From: Ochrobactrum quorumnocens
GTDB taxonomy: Bacteria > Pseudomonadota > Alphaproteobacteria > Rhizobiales > Rhizobiaceae
Direction of reading: 5' to 3'
NCBI RefSeq assembly: GCF_002278035.1
Contig: NZ_CP022604.1
Coordinates: 620,001 to 684,000 of the forward strand
DNA length: 64,000 nucleotides
Shown: positions 27,712-36,391 of the stretch, one piece after another
Position numbering within the stretch: position 1 is the first letter of the stretch
Layout of the letters: every line of letters starts with the position of its first letter
Program-made: the position numbers and the translations under genes
Notes under the pieces: generated by a model
Seen by the model: only the letters and a program-made list of their open reading frames with translations
What the model was told of the DNA's origin: nothing
Database searches by the model: none

Positions 27712-28365
27712 ATGTCTATTCGTACCATCACAGCCTTGGCTGGCACAGCAATCATTTTGAGCGCATCTGCCTTTGTTTTTTCATCACCGGCAAGTGCGCT
27801 GACTATGAAAGAATGTAGTGCGAAGTATCAGGCGGCCAAAGATGCTGGAACACTGGGCGATGCTAAGTGGAATGATTTCCGCAAGACGCAATGCGGTGAC
27901 GATGCCGCAGCCACTCCAGCGGCACCTGCAGCGCCAGCGAAGAAAGCGGCAGCACCAGCTAAAAATGCAGCCGCACCAGCAGCGGATGATGGGGCGAAGA
28001 GCCTCACAATGAAGCAGTGCAGCGCCAAGTATCAGGCAGCTAAAGATGCCGGTACCGATGGTGGCACGAAATGGAATGATTTCCGCAAATCGGAATGTGG
28101 CCCAGGCGCTGATCCAGTTGCTCTGACCACCGACGGTAATTCGGAACCTGCGGCACCAACCGCAGCCGCACCACGCGGCGTGAAGTTTCCGACAGCAGTT
28201 TCGTCGAAGTTTTCTAGCGAATCTCCAGGCAAGGCCCGCATGCATACCTGCCTTGAGCAGTATCATGCAGCCAAGGATGCAAATGCATTGGGCGGTCTGA
28301 AGTGGGTTCAGAAGGGCGGCGGTTACTACAGCCTTTGCAACGCACGGCTAAAGGGCAACTCGTAA
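27712..28365 (+). CDS. Secreted protein with three internal Cys-containing repeats
   Basis: 217 residues with a signal peptide (cleavage near ASA-LTM). Three copies of a unit of about 30 residues follow, pattern M..CS.KYQAAKDAGTLG..KWNDFRK..CG: residues about 31-60 and 98-127 are nearly identical, and the third (about 182-213) is divergent with YHAAKDANALGGLKW. Ala/Pro/Lys-rich linkers (AAPAAPAKKAAAPAKNAA) separate them. Two Cys per unit suggest one disulfide each. I do not recognise a named family; similar one- and two-unit proteins occur in rhizobia. ATG at 27712 has GGGAG 7 nt upstream; the frame upstream is repeat sequence. Confidence 0.8.
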   Translation: MSIRTITALAGTAIILSASAFVFSSPASALTMKECSAKYQAAKDAGTLGDAKWNDFRKTQCGDDAAATPAAPAAPAKKAAAPAKNAAAPAADDGAKSLTMKQCSAKYQAAKDAGTDGGTKWNDFRKSECGPGADPVALTTDGNSEPAAPTAAAPRGVKFPTAVSSKFSSESPGKARMHTCLEQYHAAKDANALGGLKWVQKGGGYYSLCNARLKGNS

Positions 28366-28472
28366 TTTCGGAGCGTTTCCTGTTAAATGAAATGACGGAA
28401 ACCGCGTTCTGCTTAAAAATTTTAAATCTGGGACGGCTTATAAGTCGGCTTGAACTTACACCGTTTTAGAGA

Positions 28473-28511
28473 GAAGGGGCCTTGCAGATCTGCAAGGCCC
28501 CTTCTTCTTTT
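28473..28511. terminator. Strong terminator hairpin
   Basis: A 32-nt perfect palindrome, GAAGGGGCCTTGCAGA and its complement, followed by TTCTTTT. It is the likely end of the three-repeat protein transcript and can also serve the convergent gene. Confidence 0.85.
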
Positions 28512-28571
28512 AGAGCGCCGTTGCCGTAACGTTTAAACTAAGTAGCAGTGTTCCTGCGAAGTGAGACGGTT

Positions 28572-28943
28572 TCAGGCTCTCTTGAACCAGCTACTGATGC
28601 CAACCACAAGCCAGCCCAAAATCATCAAACTTCCCCCAGTAGGGGCTGCCATTGGAAAAAGTCGGTTGCCTGTCATGTCTCGCATGAACAGATCACCGCA
28701 GAATAGCACCAGTCCAGCCACTAATAACGCACCACCAATATTCGCAATACGGCTGTTAGGAACAATCAATGACAACACCAGAAGGGCGGGAGCGTGGCCG
28801 ATAAGCAGCGGCGCTATCGCACCTAAATGATTCTCACCTCCATGCGCCGCACCCGCATACGCAGCTATTGCGAGAGCACCACAAAGGCCGGCAAGTGTAC
28901 CAAACAGAACATTGCGAGGTTGGGTATTGTGTTGATCAGACAT
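28572..28943 (-). CDS. DUF423-family small membrane protein
   Basis: 123 residues, four predicted helices. Family pattern: an early AGLCGALAIAAYAGAAHG, a central LLVAGLVLFCGDLF, and the C-terminal FPMAAPTGGSLMILGWL. DUF423 proteins (E. coli YgdD) are inner-membrane proteins of unknown function. It lies 14 nt downstream of the aminotransferase gene on the same strand, so they probably form an operon. Confidence 0.88.
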   Translation of the reverse strand: MSDQHNTQPRNVLFGTLAGLCGALAIAAYAGAAHGGENHLGAIAPLLIGHAPALLVLSLIVPNSRIANIGGALLVAGLVLFCGDLFMRDMTGNRLFPMAAPTGGSLMILGWLVVGISSWFKRA

Positions 28944-28957
28944 TGGGTTCTCCGCAG

Positions 28958-30079
28958 TTAGGCGATGTTCAGGGCTTTTCGGGCGTCAGCAATTGCTTCA
29001 GGCACTGCTGCTTCAAATATGTCCATCTGCTTATCGATGCCAACGCTCACACGAATGCAACGATCCAGCACCGGAGCACCGGGTTTGCGGACAAAAATAT
29101 CGCGCTCAATTAGCCCATTGAGAATGGCAGTTGCGAAAGTTCCATCATGCCCGCAATCAATAGTGACGAAATTTGTAGCTGAGGGGATGGGCTTCAACCC
29201 GTGACGCGTCGCAACAATTGCGATTCGATCTCGTCCAGCATGGATTTTATTGACCACACCACGCAAATAATTCTGATCTTTCAACGCCGCGATTGCTGCA
29301 GCTTGGGCAATCCGATTAACGGCAAAATGATCGCGAACCTTGTCGAAAGACTTGATCGCATCGGCGCAGCCCAGAACATAGCCAACTCGAATCCCTGCAA
29401 GTCCATATGCTTTTGAGAAAGTGCGCATGCGCAGAATGTTCGGGCGATCCAGTTCAAAGGCTGGGAATGCAGATGCGGGGCCAGTTTCGCAATAGGCCTC
29501 ATCGAGAATAAGCATTGTGGTTTCTGGAATGCGTTCAATAAACGTCTGAATATCCGACCCGTCGTGCCAAGTTCCCATGGGATTATCTGGGTTGGCGATG
29601 TAAAGCAGCGCCGGATTTTCCTTACGCGCTTTTTCGATCAATGCGTCTAGGTCAGGCCTATCCTGATTATATGGGACCGTCAGCAATGTTCCGCCGAAAC
29701 CTGCGACGTGATAGTTGAATGTCGGATAGCCGCCAAGCGAGTTGATGACTTTGTCGCCTTGCTGAACATATTGCCTCACCACAAGACCAAGTAAAGCGTC
29801 GACGCCTGCACCTGGCATGACATTTTCGGCTTTTACATTGTGATGAGCTGCAATTGCATGACGCAGTGCATAGTTCTCCGGATCACCATACTTCCATACT
29901 TCGGAAGCCTCTTGTCGCATGGCTTCTATGACAGAGGGAGCAGGGCCGAAGCTGCTTTCATTTGCGCCTATACGAGCCGAAAAAGGCTTGCAACGCTGAA
30001 GTTCGAGCGTTTCTGGGCCAACAAAAGGGACAGTGGAGGGGAGGCTTTCAACAAGCGGCGTAAGACGAGGCGATACCAT
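28958..30079 (-). CDS. Histidinol-phosphate aminotransferase-like PLP enzyme
   Basis: Class I/II aminotransferase of 373 residues. The PLP Schiff-base Lys lies in RTFSKAYGLAGIRVGY, with supporting IANPDNPMGTW (Asn), LDEAYCET (Asp, Tyr) and the C-terminal IRVSVG Arg that binds the substrate carboxylate or phosphate. The pattern fits HisC-like enzymes, but second HisC paralogues in rhizobia act on aromatic amino acids, and this copy has no his genes around it, so the substrate is open. ATG at 30079 (MVSPRLTPLVESLP) is chosen; the open extension to 30196 has no homologous look. Confidence 0.85.
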   Translation of the reverse strand: MVSPRLTPLVESLPSTVPFVGPETLELQRCKPFSARIGANESSFGPAPSVIEAMRQEASEVWKYGDPENYALRHAIAAHHNVKAENVMPGAGVDALLGLVVRQYVQQGDKVINSLGGYPTFNYHVAGFGGTLLTVPYNQDRPDLDALIEKARKENPALLYIANPDNPMGTWHDGSDIQTFIERIPETTMLILDEAYCETGPASAFPAFELDRPNILRMRTFSKAYGLAGIRVGYVLGCADAIKSFDKVRDHFAVNRIAQAAAIAALKDQNYLRGVVNKIHAGRDRIAIVATRHGLKPIPSATNFVTIDCGHDGTFATAILNGLIERDIFVRKPGAPVLDRCIRVSVGIDKQMDIFEAAVPEAIADARKALNIA

Positions 30080-30843
30080 AGTGTTTCCGGTCAACTTGGT
30101 CTGTTGGGACAGAGCAGCAGAATGGTAACAGCGATGCGATCTCACCGACTGGTTCAGTGCCCCGGCACCCGATAAAGGATCAGACAGGCATAGCAACTTG
30201 TGACAAGCCTTGCCACATCGCTTATTCGAAATTTATGATTACGCGTCGCACGATCTCTATCTGCATCAAATGCAAAAACGGCTCACCTGTATTCATCTCA
30301 AAGACAAGATCGCAGCATTTGTAAAAATTTGCGGAGGGAGTTAGCGTTTAGCTGATCGTTTAAAGCGGTTCCAGTTAAGATTAAATGGTCGGAACCGTTG
30401 TAAATATTTGTTTTTACGTATTACCCTTGCGAAAGCCGCTTCACACTTTTTGCTGTGAGTGCTTTCAAGAACATCTCTAACGCTAGAGACGGTTCTCAAG
30501 CCGAACGTATGTCGTATCGAAATATTACGGCGCGAGTATCTGTTGCAATGGTTCAATGTCGGTGGCGCGCAGCTGTTCTGCGCAGAAATTACTCGACTGC
30601 CTGTCATCAAGAACTGTGCGAGTTCTCATCGTCAATCACCAGTCGAACGACGCCTTCGTGCCCGGAGAAAAACGTGCTCATGTTTTGCTCGTGATGCTCC
30701 ATAGGTCAGCAATCGAGGTTTCCACCAAACCGACATAGTCCATTATTCATGTATCGATGGCACATGAATACACATAACTTAACATAGCATCGTTACTTGA
30801 TTTCGCGCATATGTCGCGAAACCCTCTCTTTGGGAGATTTACC
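30080..30843. other. Long intergenic stretch beside the integrase
   Basis: 764 bp without a supported gene. It holds a type A hairpin at 30362-30403 (AAAGCGGTTCC ... GGAACCG). Several short open frames (60-90 codons) overlap each other on both strands around 30450-30740 without ribosome sites or recognisable motifs. Such frame-rich remnant sequence beside a lone integrase could be decayed mobile DNA. Confidence 0.45.
30362..30403. repeat. Type A hairpin repeat
   Basis: CGGTTCCAGTTAAGATTAAA followed by GGTCGGAACCG. It shares its layout with 6242-6283 and 63210-63243 (CGGTTCCA.CTAAGACTGAAT.GTTGG). Confidence 0.7.
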
Positions 30844-31770
30844 TTAGCGAATCTCCAGAACCTTGACGCAGGAATCGAGATCATGTGTGGCAAGGTGGGC
30901 GTAACGCATTGTCATCTGCAGAGTCTGGTGACCGAGCCACATCTGCACACGCCGTATATCTATGCCGCCGCGAACGAGACGCGACGCGCATGTATGGCGC
31001 AGAATATGTGGAACGACTTGGTCATCAGTGCCAAGTCCTACCTCGATTTTCGCATCATTCCATATTTGGCGGAACCGCACCTGATTGAGCATGGAGAAGG
31101 GCCCCTTCAGCCGCTCATGCGCAATTTCAGTAGATTTTCGTGCGCGTTTAGTCAGTGGAACAGTGCGACTGCGGTTTGACTTGGTCAGCCAGAATGTAAC
31201 GCGATGCTCCTGAATATCATTCCAGGTGAGGCCAATTGCTTCGCCAAGACGGCAGCCGCTGTCGACAAGGAAAACCGACAGGCGGTAGCTATCCTCGCAA
31301 CGCGATTTGACAGCAGCAAATAAGCGCTTCTCTTCTTCATGTTCGAGAAAACGGATGCGTCCCGCCCGCTCTTTCTGTCGGACAAACTCCGGCAGACTGT
31401 AAACGTCCCCCATTTTGTGCGCCTTTCGCAGCAGCTTGCTCAGCGCAGCCATCTTTCTATTGATGGTTGCATTGCTGTTGCCGCGCTCACGAAGCGAACC
31501 TATGACGGAGTCGAGCATTTCTTGATCGAAACCCGAAAAGCGAATGCCTTTCAAAATTTCGTCGATCTCACCAAGGAACGATTTCACATTATACTTGTGT
31601 GAGCCATCATCCCAAAGGATGTTGATATACTTTCCGGCTAATTCTGCCAAAGAAAACTGCTCTACGAGCCGGTGCTTCAGGCTTTTTACGGATGTATATT
31701 CAAGGTTGTAATCGATAACCGGCGAATAACCTTCGCCTCCATCGATCCTCGTGCCCCCAACGACGATCAT
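30844..31770 (-). CDS. Tyrosine recombinase/phage-type integrase
   Basis: 308 residues. The N-terminal part (about 1-70) is unusual, and a SAM-like core-binding domain follows (about 70-145). The catalytic domain has all expected residues: Arg in DSGCRLGEAIGLTW, Lys in LTKSNRSRTVPL, HILRHTCASRL (His-x-x-Arg), WLGH, and the nucleophile Tyr in TMRYAHL. It therefore looks intact. The start has GGGGGAC 5 nt upstream. No excisionase, phage or conjugation gene lies beside it, so it is either a remnant of an element or a resident recombinase. The attachment site is not seen. Confidence 0.88.
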   Translation of the reverse strand: MIVVGGTRIDGGEGYSPVIDYNLEYTSVKSLKHRLVEQFSLAELAGKYINILWDDGSHKYNVKSFLGEIDEILKGIRFSGFDQEMLDSVIGSLRERGNSNATINRKMAALSKLLRKAHKMGDVYSLPEFVRQKERAGRIRFLEHEEEKRLFAAVKSRCEDSYRLSVFLVDSGCRLGEAIGLTWNDIQEHRVTFWLTKSNRSRTVPLTKRARKSTEIAHERLKGPFSMLNQVRFRQIWNDAKIEVGLGTDDQVVPHILRHTCASRLVRGGIDIRRVQMWLGHQTLQMTMRYAHLATHDLDSCVKVLEIR

Positions 31771-31992
31771 AGCAAGTCCCCCACTTTTTTATGGGAAGCA
31801 TGCATAAAGAAATAATTCATCGAGTACAAGATAAGTGAGCTAACTTTATGTGGAGACATGTTTCGATCCTTAATTAGAACCCGGTGCCCCCCATTTGTTC
31901 GTCCCCGCAACTCCCTCAATTCAAGTTCTGCCGAGATCCCCATCTCGAAAGAACCTATGTTCACGCTTTCGTGAACGCTTCCCCAAATGACT

Positions 31993-32018
31993 GACGCCAA
32001 CGGCTTCCCGTTGGCGTC
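31993..32018 (-). terminator. Hairpin downstream of the omp2a-type gene
   Basis: An 11-bp perfect stem GACGCCAACGG / CCGTTGGCGTC with a 4-nt loop, 22 nt after the porin stop codon. No T run follows on the minus strand, so it may be a 3' stabilising hairpin as much as a terminator. Confidence 0.6.
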
Positions 32019-32040
32019 CGATGCTTATGCGTAGTTCTGA

Positions 32041-33138
32041 TTAGAACGAACGCTGGAAGCGGATGATGCCGCCGAACGCATCTTTGTTTTCGATAACGCC
32101 AACCTGACGGAGTGGGTGGTCGCTATCCCAACGGGTGTAATTGATTTCTGGCGTGATGGTGAAACCAGGAACCAGCTCGTAAGCAACGTTTGCTGCGATT
32201 GCAGTCTTGCCCCAATCTTCGTAAGCGCCCTGAAGGTTGAAGGTTGCCTTATCGGTAGCCTTGAACTTCGCGCCGCCCCATACAGCCCAATCACCGCCCC
32301 AGTTGCCGTACATGCCGATCGGAGCTTCGTAAGAAGAGTAGCCGCCCTGTACCCAGACCGAGAACTGGTCAGTTACATTTACGTCCAAACGAACCTTACC
32401 AGCCCATTCTTCGAGATTGGAATCATAGGCAGCAACAGCTGCGATCGAACCCCAACCCTGTGCATACTTAAGACCACCGACAACGTGCGGCATGTAGTCT
32501 TCAATACGGTTATCGAATAGTGCAGTTTCGATAATGCCGTCACCATCAAAATCACCGTCTGTCTGGTAGCCGTCGCCGCCCTGTTCGAGCGACAGAACTG
32601 CCGAGAAGCCGTTGCCACCGGTGAAGGTATAGCTGATCAGGTTAGTGCGGTAGACGCCAGCAGCAACCACGTCATCGTTGATGATGTCGCCGAGGTAGCC
32701 GGTGAAGGTGTGGAATGCCGATTCATCGAGGCCGAGACGCAGACCACCGAGCTGAATGTAAGCAAAGTTCAGTGTGTGGCTGCCCTGATCGCCGTTCGTG
32801 AAGTTGAAGCGGTTTTCAGTGTAGGTCTTAAGGGTGCCGAGTTCGGTTTCCGAAGCAGTCGACGTGCGGAGCGTAAAGCGTGTGTTCTTGCTCCAGGTCT
32901 TTGCATCAACGCTTGAGTAAGGATCACGGCCAGCAGCTGCGTCGTAACGAACATAACCATGGATGCGCAGGCAGGTTTCGGTGCCTGGGATGTAGAAGTA
33001 GCCAGCGCCGTAAGCATCGCAAACGCGGACATATTCAACGGCTTCTGGCTCTGGCGCGACGATTGCGTCTGCGGCCTGAGCGCCGGTAGCTGCAACGAGA
33101 GCTGCAGCGGAGCCGAGAAGAAGGCTCTTGATGTTCAT
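32041..33138 (-). CDS. omp2a: Omp2-type outer-membrane porin (short, Omp2a-like)
   Basis: 365-residue beta-barrel porin for passive diffusion of small solutes. Signal peptide [22 protein letters not shown], then [34 protein letters not shown] with two conserved Cys, the [13 protein letters not shown] plug or loop 3 region, and a C-terminal aromatic Phe (RFQRSF) as needed for barrel insertion. It belongs to the alphaproteobacterial porin_2 family. In Brucella the omp2 locus has two divergent genes under 1 kb apart, the shorter called omp2a; the same layout is seen here. Ribosome site GGAGGTCAGAA is shared with its partner. The a/b label rests on length and orientation. Confidence 0.88.
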   Translation of the reverse strand: MNIKSLLLGSAAALVAATGAQAADAIVAPEPEAVEYVRVCDAYGAGYFYIPGTETCLRIHGYVRYDAAAGRDPYSSVDAKTWSKNTRFTLRTSTASETELGTLKTYTENRFNFTNGDQGSHTLNFAYIQLGGLRLGLDESAFHTFTGYLGDIINDDVVAAGVYRTNLISYTFTGGNGFSAVLSLEQGGDGYQTDGDFDGDGIIETALFDNRIEDYMPHVVGGLKYAQGWGSIAAVAAYDSNLEEWAGKVRLDVNVTDQFSVWVQGGYSSYEAPIGMYGNWGGDWAVWGGAKFKATDKATFNLQGAYEDWGKTAIAANVAYELVPGFTITPEINYTRWDSDHPLRQVGVIENKDAFGGIIRFQRSF

Positions 33139-33342
33139 TTCTGACCTCCAGTCAAGAATCGACCGCGATCAAAAAAGGGAAATAAATACAATACCTTGAT
33201 TGATTTCAGGTTTCTGAATCAGAAAATGACAAGAATCGGCCAAGCCTCAAAACGGAGGTTTCATGCGCTGTTAGGCGGACAATGGTAAGCTATTCTAAGG
33301 GAAAAACACTGCCTGGAGGGTCAAAGGTCGCCGGTTTGGCGA

Positions 33343-33433
33343 TGGCGGAGAGGATGGGATTCGAACCCACGAGACCCTTATGAGGTCTACTCCCTTAGCA
33401 GGGGAGCGCCTTCGACCACTCGGCCACCTCTCC
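33343..33433 (-). tRNA. tRNA-Ser(GCT)
   Basis: On the minus strand: acceptor GGAGAGG (from 33433) pairs with CCTCTCC, discriminator G, and CCA is encoded at the 3' end (33343-33345). The D arm GCCGAGTGGTCGAAGGC, anticodon stem-loop CTCCCCTGCTAAGGGAG with anticodon GCT, a long variable arm and T loop GGTTCGAATCC are all present, the class II form expected for serine. It sits between the two divergent porin genes. Confidence 0.95.
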
Positions 33434-34017
33434 GGTAAAGGCGAGATAGCCGGTACGCTTCATCATTTCAAGCGATTTGCGCAGCTTACCGTAAAATTCC
33501 CAGCATAATTTCACCTTTTATATATAGGCGCGTGTGAATAAGCCGGAATTACGGGCTTTTGCCCTCATCTGAAACAACGGGCACACTCCGTGTCCAGAAA
33601 GAGATTCGGATGATTTTTAGCTGTCGCAGGATTTATCGCGCTTATTAAGTGGGGACGGATGCCATATTTGGCTCAGTAGCAGCAGGATTCGGGCGCCAAT
33701 CTGTGCGTAAGAGTCAAAAAATACATGTTTTCAATCATTAAGACCCGTTAATTGGCGTTTACAAACATTAACAAAACCTAAAATCCACCCTCCAAAGGGG
33801 GCAATTTCGTGTCATTTCTGCAACAACCGTCCCTCATAGAGGCTCCAGAAAGGTTGGGAGTGATATTCGATGTTGAAACGAAAAAGTTGGCGAGTATCTT
33901 CACATCCAGAAGAAGGAGCGCTTCGGGGCGACTTTTTCATCAGGGGATGGGGACAGGTTGTCCTTCAGCCAAATCAGAATGCCCAGACCCATTTTTAACT
34001 TTGACTGGAGGTCAGAA
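33434..34017 (+). other. Long leader and promoter region of the omp2b-type gene
   Basis: 584 bp between the tRNA and the porin start. It contains AT-rich sequence around 33700-33790 with several TTAA/TAAAAT-type motifs where a strong promoter is likely. No coding frame with a ribosome site is seen. The last 15 nt before the start (GACTGGAGGTCAGAA) are identical to those before the other porin. Confidence 0.5.
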
Positions 34018-35166
34018 ATGAACATCAAGAGCCTTCTCCTCGGCTCCGCTGCAGCTCTGGTTGCAGCTTCCGGCGCTCAGGCTGCCGACGCAATCGTCGC
34101 ACCAGAGCCAGAAGCAGTTGAATATGTCCGCGTTTGCGATGCTTACGGCGCTGGCTACTTCTACATCCCAGGCACCGAAACCTGCCTGCGCGTATCGGGC
34201 TATGTTCGTTACGACGTTGCTGGTGGCGATGACGTTTACGCTCGTAGTGACCGGATTGCACGCGATGCAGACGGCAACTCGCTTACTTTCGGCGGCAAGA
34301 ACCGTGATACCTACGCTCAGAAGGCACGTTTCACGCTTCGTTTCTCGACTGCTTCGGAAACCGAACTCGGTACCCTCAAGACCTTTGCTGAAACTCGTTA
34401 CGACTGGAACGATGGCAACAACGGTTCTTCGGGCGATCTTCGTTACGCATACATCCAGCTCGGCGGCCTGCGCCTCGGTCTCGATGAGTCGAACTTCGTA
34501 ACCTTCACTGGTTACCTCGGCGACGTCATCAACGATGACGTGATCCTTGCTGGCGGTTACCGCACCAACGCAATCAGCTACACTTTCACTGGCGGCAACG
34601 GCTTCTCGGCTGTAATCGCTCTTGAACAGGGTAACGACAAAGACGTTGATTTCAACGGCGTTATCGATGACTACACACCACACGTTGTTGGTGGCCTGAA
34701 GTACGCTCAGGGCTGGGGCTCGATCGCAGCTGTTGGTGCATACGACGCAGTTAACGAAGAATGGGCCGGTAAGGTTCGTTTGGACGTAAACGTAACTGAC
34801 CAGTTCTCGGTTTGGGTACAGGGCGGCTACAAGTCGAACGACGACAGCTACTATTATGCTTACACCGATGCAAACGGTCGCTTTAAGGGCGTTCGTGCAA
34901 TCGACAGCTTCTACGGCACCTGGGGTGGCGATTGGGCTGTTTGGGGTGGCGCGAAGTTCAAGGCAACCGACAAGGCTACCTTTAACCTTCAGCTCGCTTA
35001 CGAAGACGCAAAGACCTTCGCAGCTACTGCAAACGTAGCTTACGAACTGGTTCCAGGCTTCACCATTACTCCAGAAGTTTCCTACACCAAGTGGGACGAC
35101 AAGAATTCTGTCCTCGACGGTCAGGACGCTTGGCAGGGTATGGTTCGCTTCCAGCGTTCGTTCTAA
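34018..35166 (+). CDS. omp2b: Omp2-type outer-membrane porin (long, Omp2b-like)
   Basis: 382-residue porin, the divergent partner of 32041-33138. The first 58 residues differ from the partner at only one position (VAAS for VAAT). Blocks through [42 protein letters not shown] and [23 protein letters not shown] are also near-identical, while loop regions differ in length. It ends in RFQRSF. Codon use is strongly biased (GGC, CTC, TAC, AAC), typical of an abundant protein. Brucella Omp2b is the main general porin. ATG at 34018 is chosen because of GGAGG 6 nt upstream; 20 codons further upstream are open by chance. Confidence 0.9.
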   Translation: MNIKSLLLGSAAALVAASGAQAADAIVAPEPEAVEYVRVCDAYGAGYFYIPGTETCLRVSGYVRYDVAGGDDVYARSDRIARDADGNSLTFGGKNRDTYAQKARFTLRFSTASETELGTLKTFAETRYDWNDGNNGSSGDLRYAYIQLGGLRLGLDESNFVTFTGYLGDVINDDVILAGGYRTNAISYTFTGGNGFSAVIALEQGNDKDVDFNGVIDDYTPHVVGGLKYAQGWGSIAAVGAYDAVNEEWAGKVRLDVNVTDQFSVWVQGGYKSNDDSYYYAYTDANGRFKGVRAIDSFYGTWGGDWAVWGGAKFKATDKATFNLQLAYEDAKTFAATANVAYELVPGFTITPEVSYTKWDDKNSVLDGQDAWQGMVRFQRSF

Positions 35167-35188
35167 TCCTTACGGATTGGTTACAGGA

Positions 35189-35217
35189 AACCCGGCAGCA
35201 TGGCTGCCGGGTTTTTT
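35189..35217 (+). terminator. Terminator after omp2b
   Basis: Stem AACCCGGCAGC / GCTGCCGGGTT with loop ATG, followed by TTTTT, 22 nt after the stop. Confidence 0.9.
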
Positions 35218-35419
35218 GTTGTCTGCGATTTTCAAAACGATTCCGCTAAGATGGAAACGTTGGAACAATCAGTTGTTTCCACCCATAATCCTACGCAAAG
35301 TCGGCTTCCACTTTTGTGGGAATTACTCAAAATTCAGCATAAGTCTTGCTTTTTGAGACATGACGGTTTCTCTGGTGGCATCGATAAAGACGGATCTATT
35401 TAGTTGGAGAAGCGGACTT

Positions 35420-36055
35420 ATGTTGAAGTGGTTTTGGCCAGGTGTGACATGGACTGCGGCGCTAACTTCATTGGCGCTATGGTTTGGTGCAGGCCGGGTC
35501 GAAGCCGATATAGCTGAACGCACGGGGCAGGCGCTCGCGCCTTATGCCTGGACTACCTTTGATGTCGATGGCCGTGATGTGATCTTAAAAGGCATGGCTC
35601 CAGACCCAGAATCGCGGAAGGTCGCGGTTAAGTCTGTACAACAGGTCAATGGCGTCGGCGATTTTTCCGATCTGACAACCATTCTTCAGGCAGCAACTCC
35701 ATACGTTTTTAAACTAACCAAAAGCGGGGAGGGCATCGTTCTCTCCGGGTTCATTCCCGACAATGCGATGCGTGATTCGATCATGAGTGCAGCTGAAACG
35801 GCAGGACAAGGCCGATTGGTTGACGATGAAATGGCGCTCGCACGCGGCGCTCAGCCCGAGTTCGAGGATCGTGTGCACTTCGTGATCGATCTAGCCAAGA
35901 AATTTTCCGAGGCTGAAATCGAAATCTCAGAAGCGACATTCTCGGTCAAGGGGGCTGCACTCAACGATGCGACGTATAGTGAGTTGAATGCTGTTCTGAA
36001 TGCGCCTTTACCCCATGGGCTGCAATTATCGAGCTCCAATATTACAAAGCCTTGA
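35420..36055 (+). CDS. BON-domain membrane-anchored protein
   Basis: 211 residues. One N-terminal transmembrane helix (about 6-24) precedes three BON-like repeats of about 60 residues, visible as AEDVDGRDVILKGMAPDPE-type, GEGIVLSGFIPDNAMRDSI-type and EISEATFSVKGAALNDATY strands. BON domains bind lipids or glycans in the periplasm. The sequence resembles the N-terminal part of long OmpA-family proteins of rhizobia, but no OmpA peptidoglycan-binding domain follows here. ATG at 35420 (MLKWFWPG) has GGAG upstream; 20 upstream codons are open by chance. Confidence 0.72.
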   Translation: MLKWFWPGVTWTAALTSLALWFGAGRVEADIAERTGQALAPYAWTTFDVDGRDVILKGMAPDPESRKVAVKSVQQVNGVGDFSDLTTILQAATPYVFKLTKSGEGIVLSGFIPDNAMRDSIMSAAETAGQGRLVDDEMALARGAQPEFEDRVHFVIDLAKKFSEAEIEISEATFSVKGAALNDATYSELNAVLNAPLPHGLQLSSSNITKP

Positions 36056-36181
36056 TATCATTTTGCCAATAAGCGGCCTCATCCCCCGTTTCTTCTCTTT
36101 ATCCAATTGACACCGGGCGCTTCGCTGCCTTTCCTGTATATATTGACAGGTGCTTCGGATTGAATAGCAGGCGGATTCCAT

Positions 36182-36271
36182 ATGCTTTATCTTGCGGAGA
36201 TGTTTTGGCCAGTTCTTTTGCTTTCGGCGATGATTGGTGTGGCAGTGGGTTGGCTTACCGCTGCCAAGTGA
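36182..36271 (+). CDS. 29-residue single-span membrane peptide
   Basis: MLYLAEMFWPVLLLSAMIGVAVGWLTAAK-type frame: one hydrophobic helix from about residue 8 to 26 with a GxxxG-like AMIGVAVGW segment. AGGCGGATT lies upstream. It lies in the 336-bp gap between the BON and HHH genes on the same strand. Similar short hydrophobic N-termini precede HHH-domain proteins in rhizobia, so it could be an independent peptide or the detached start of a longer protein. Evidence is limited to composition and context. Confidence 0.4.
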   Translation: MLYLAEMFWPVLLLSAMIGVAVGWLTAAK

Positions 36272-36391
36272 ACAAGAACGGACAGATTTCTGGTGGTCCC
36301 TGGGGGGACTTGCCAATGGGTGCGGGGTTTTTGATTTGCCGCTGTGGCCATCGTGGCCGCACGCAAGTGCGTAGAGTATGAGGGAACCTAC

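Noticed and set aside
30450..30740. Several short frames next to the integrase, including one reading MRVLIVNHQSNDAF
   Set aside because: They overlap each other on both strands, lack ribosome sites and match no family; not enough to call a gene or a named pseudogene.
31767..32000. 77-codon frame overlapping the integrase start by ATGA
   Set aside because: The overlap looked like coupling, but no ribosome site, family or sensible composition was found, and the integrase has its own strong site. Kept as unlikely.
33343..33433. tRNA-Ser as attachment site of the lone integrase
   Set aside because: The porin gene lies between them and no second copy of the tRNA 3' end is seen near the integrase.
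34012..34683. 223-codon minus-strand frame over omp2b
   Set aside because: Reverse reading of strongly biased porin codons; Val/Ala/Ser-rich, no start signal.
32041..35166. Omp2 duplication as an assembly artefact
   Set aside because: The copies differ in length and loop sequence and have different flanks, and the two-gene inverted locus is known in this family.
36160..36381. 73-codon frame between the BON and HHH genes
   Set aside because: Covers the 29-residue hydrophobic frame in another frame, without ribosome site or motif.
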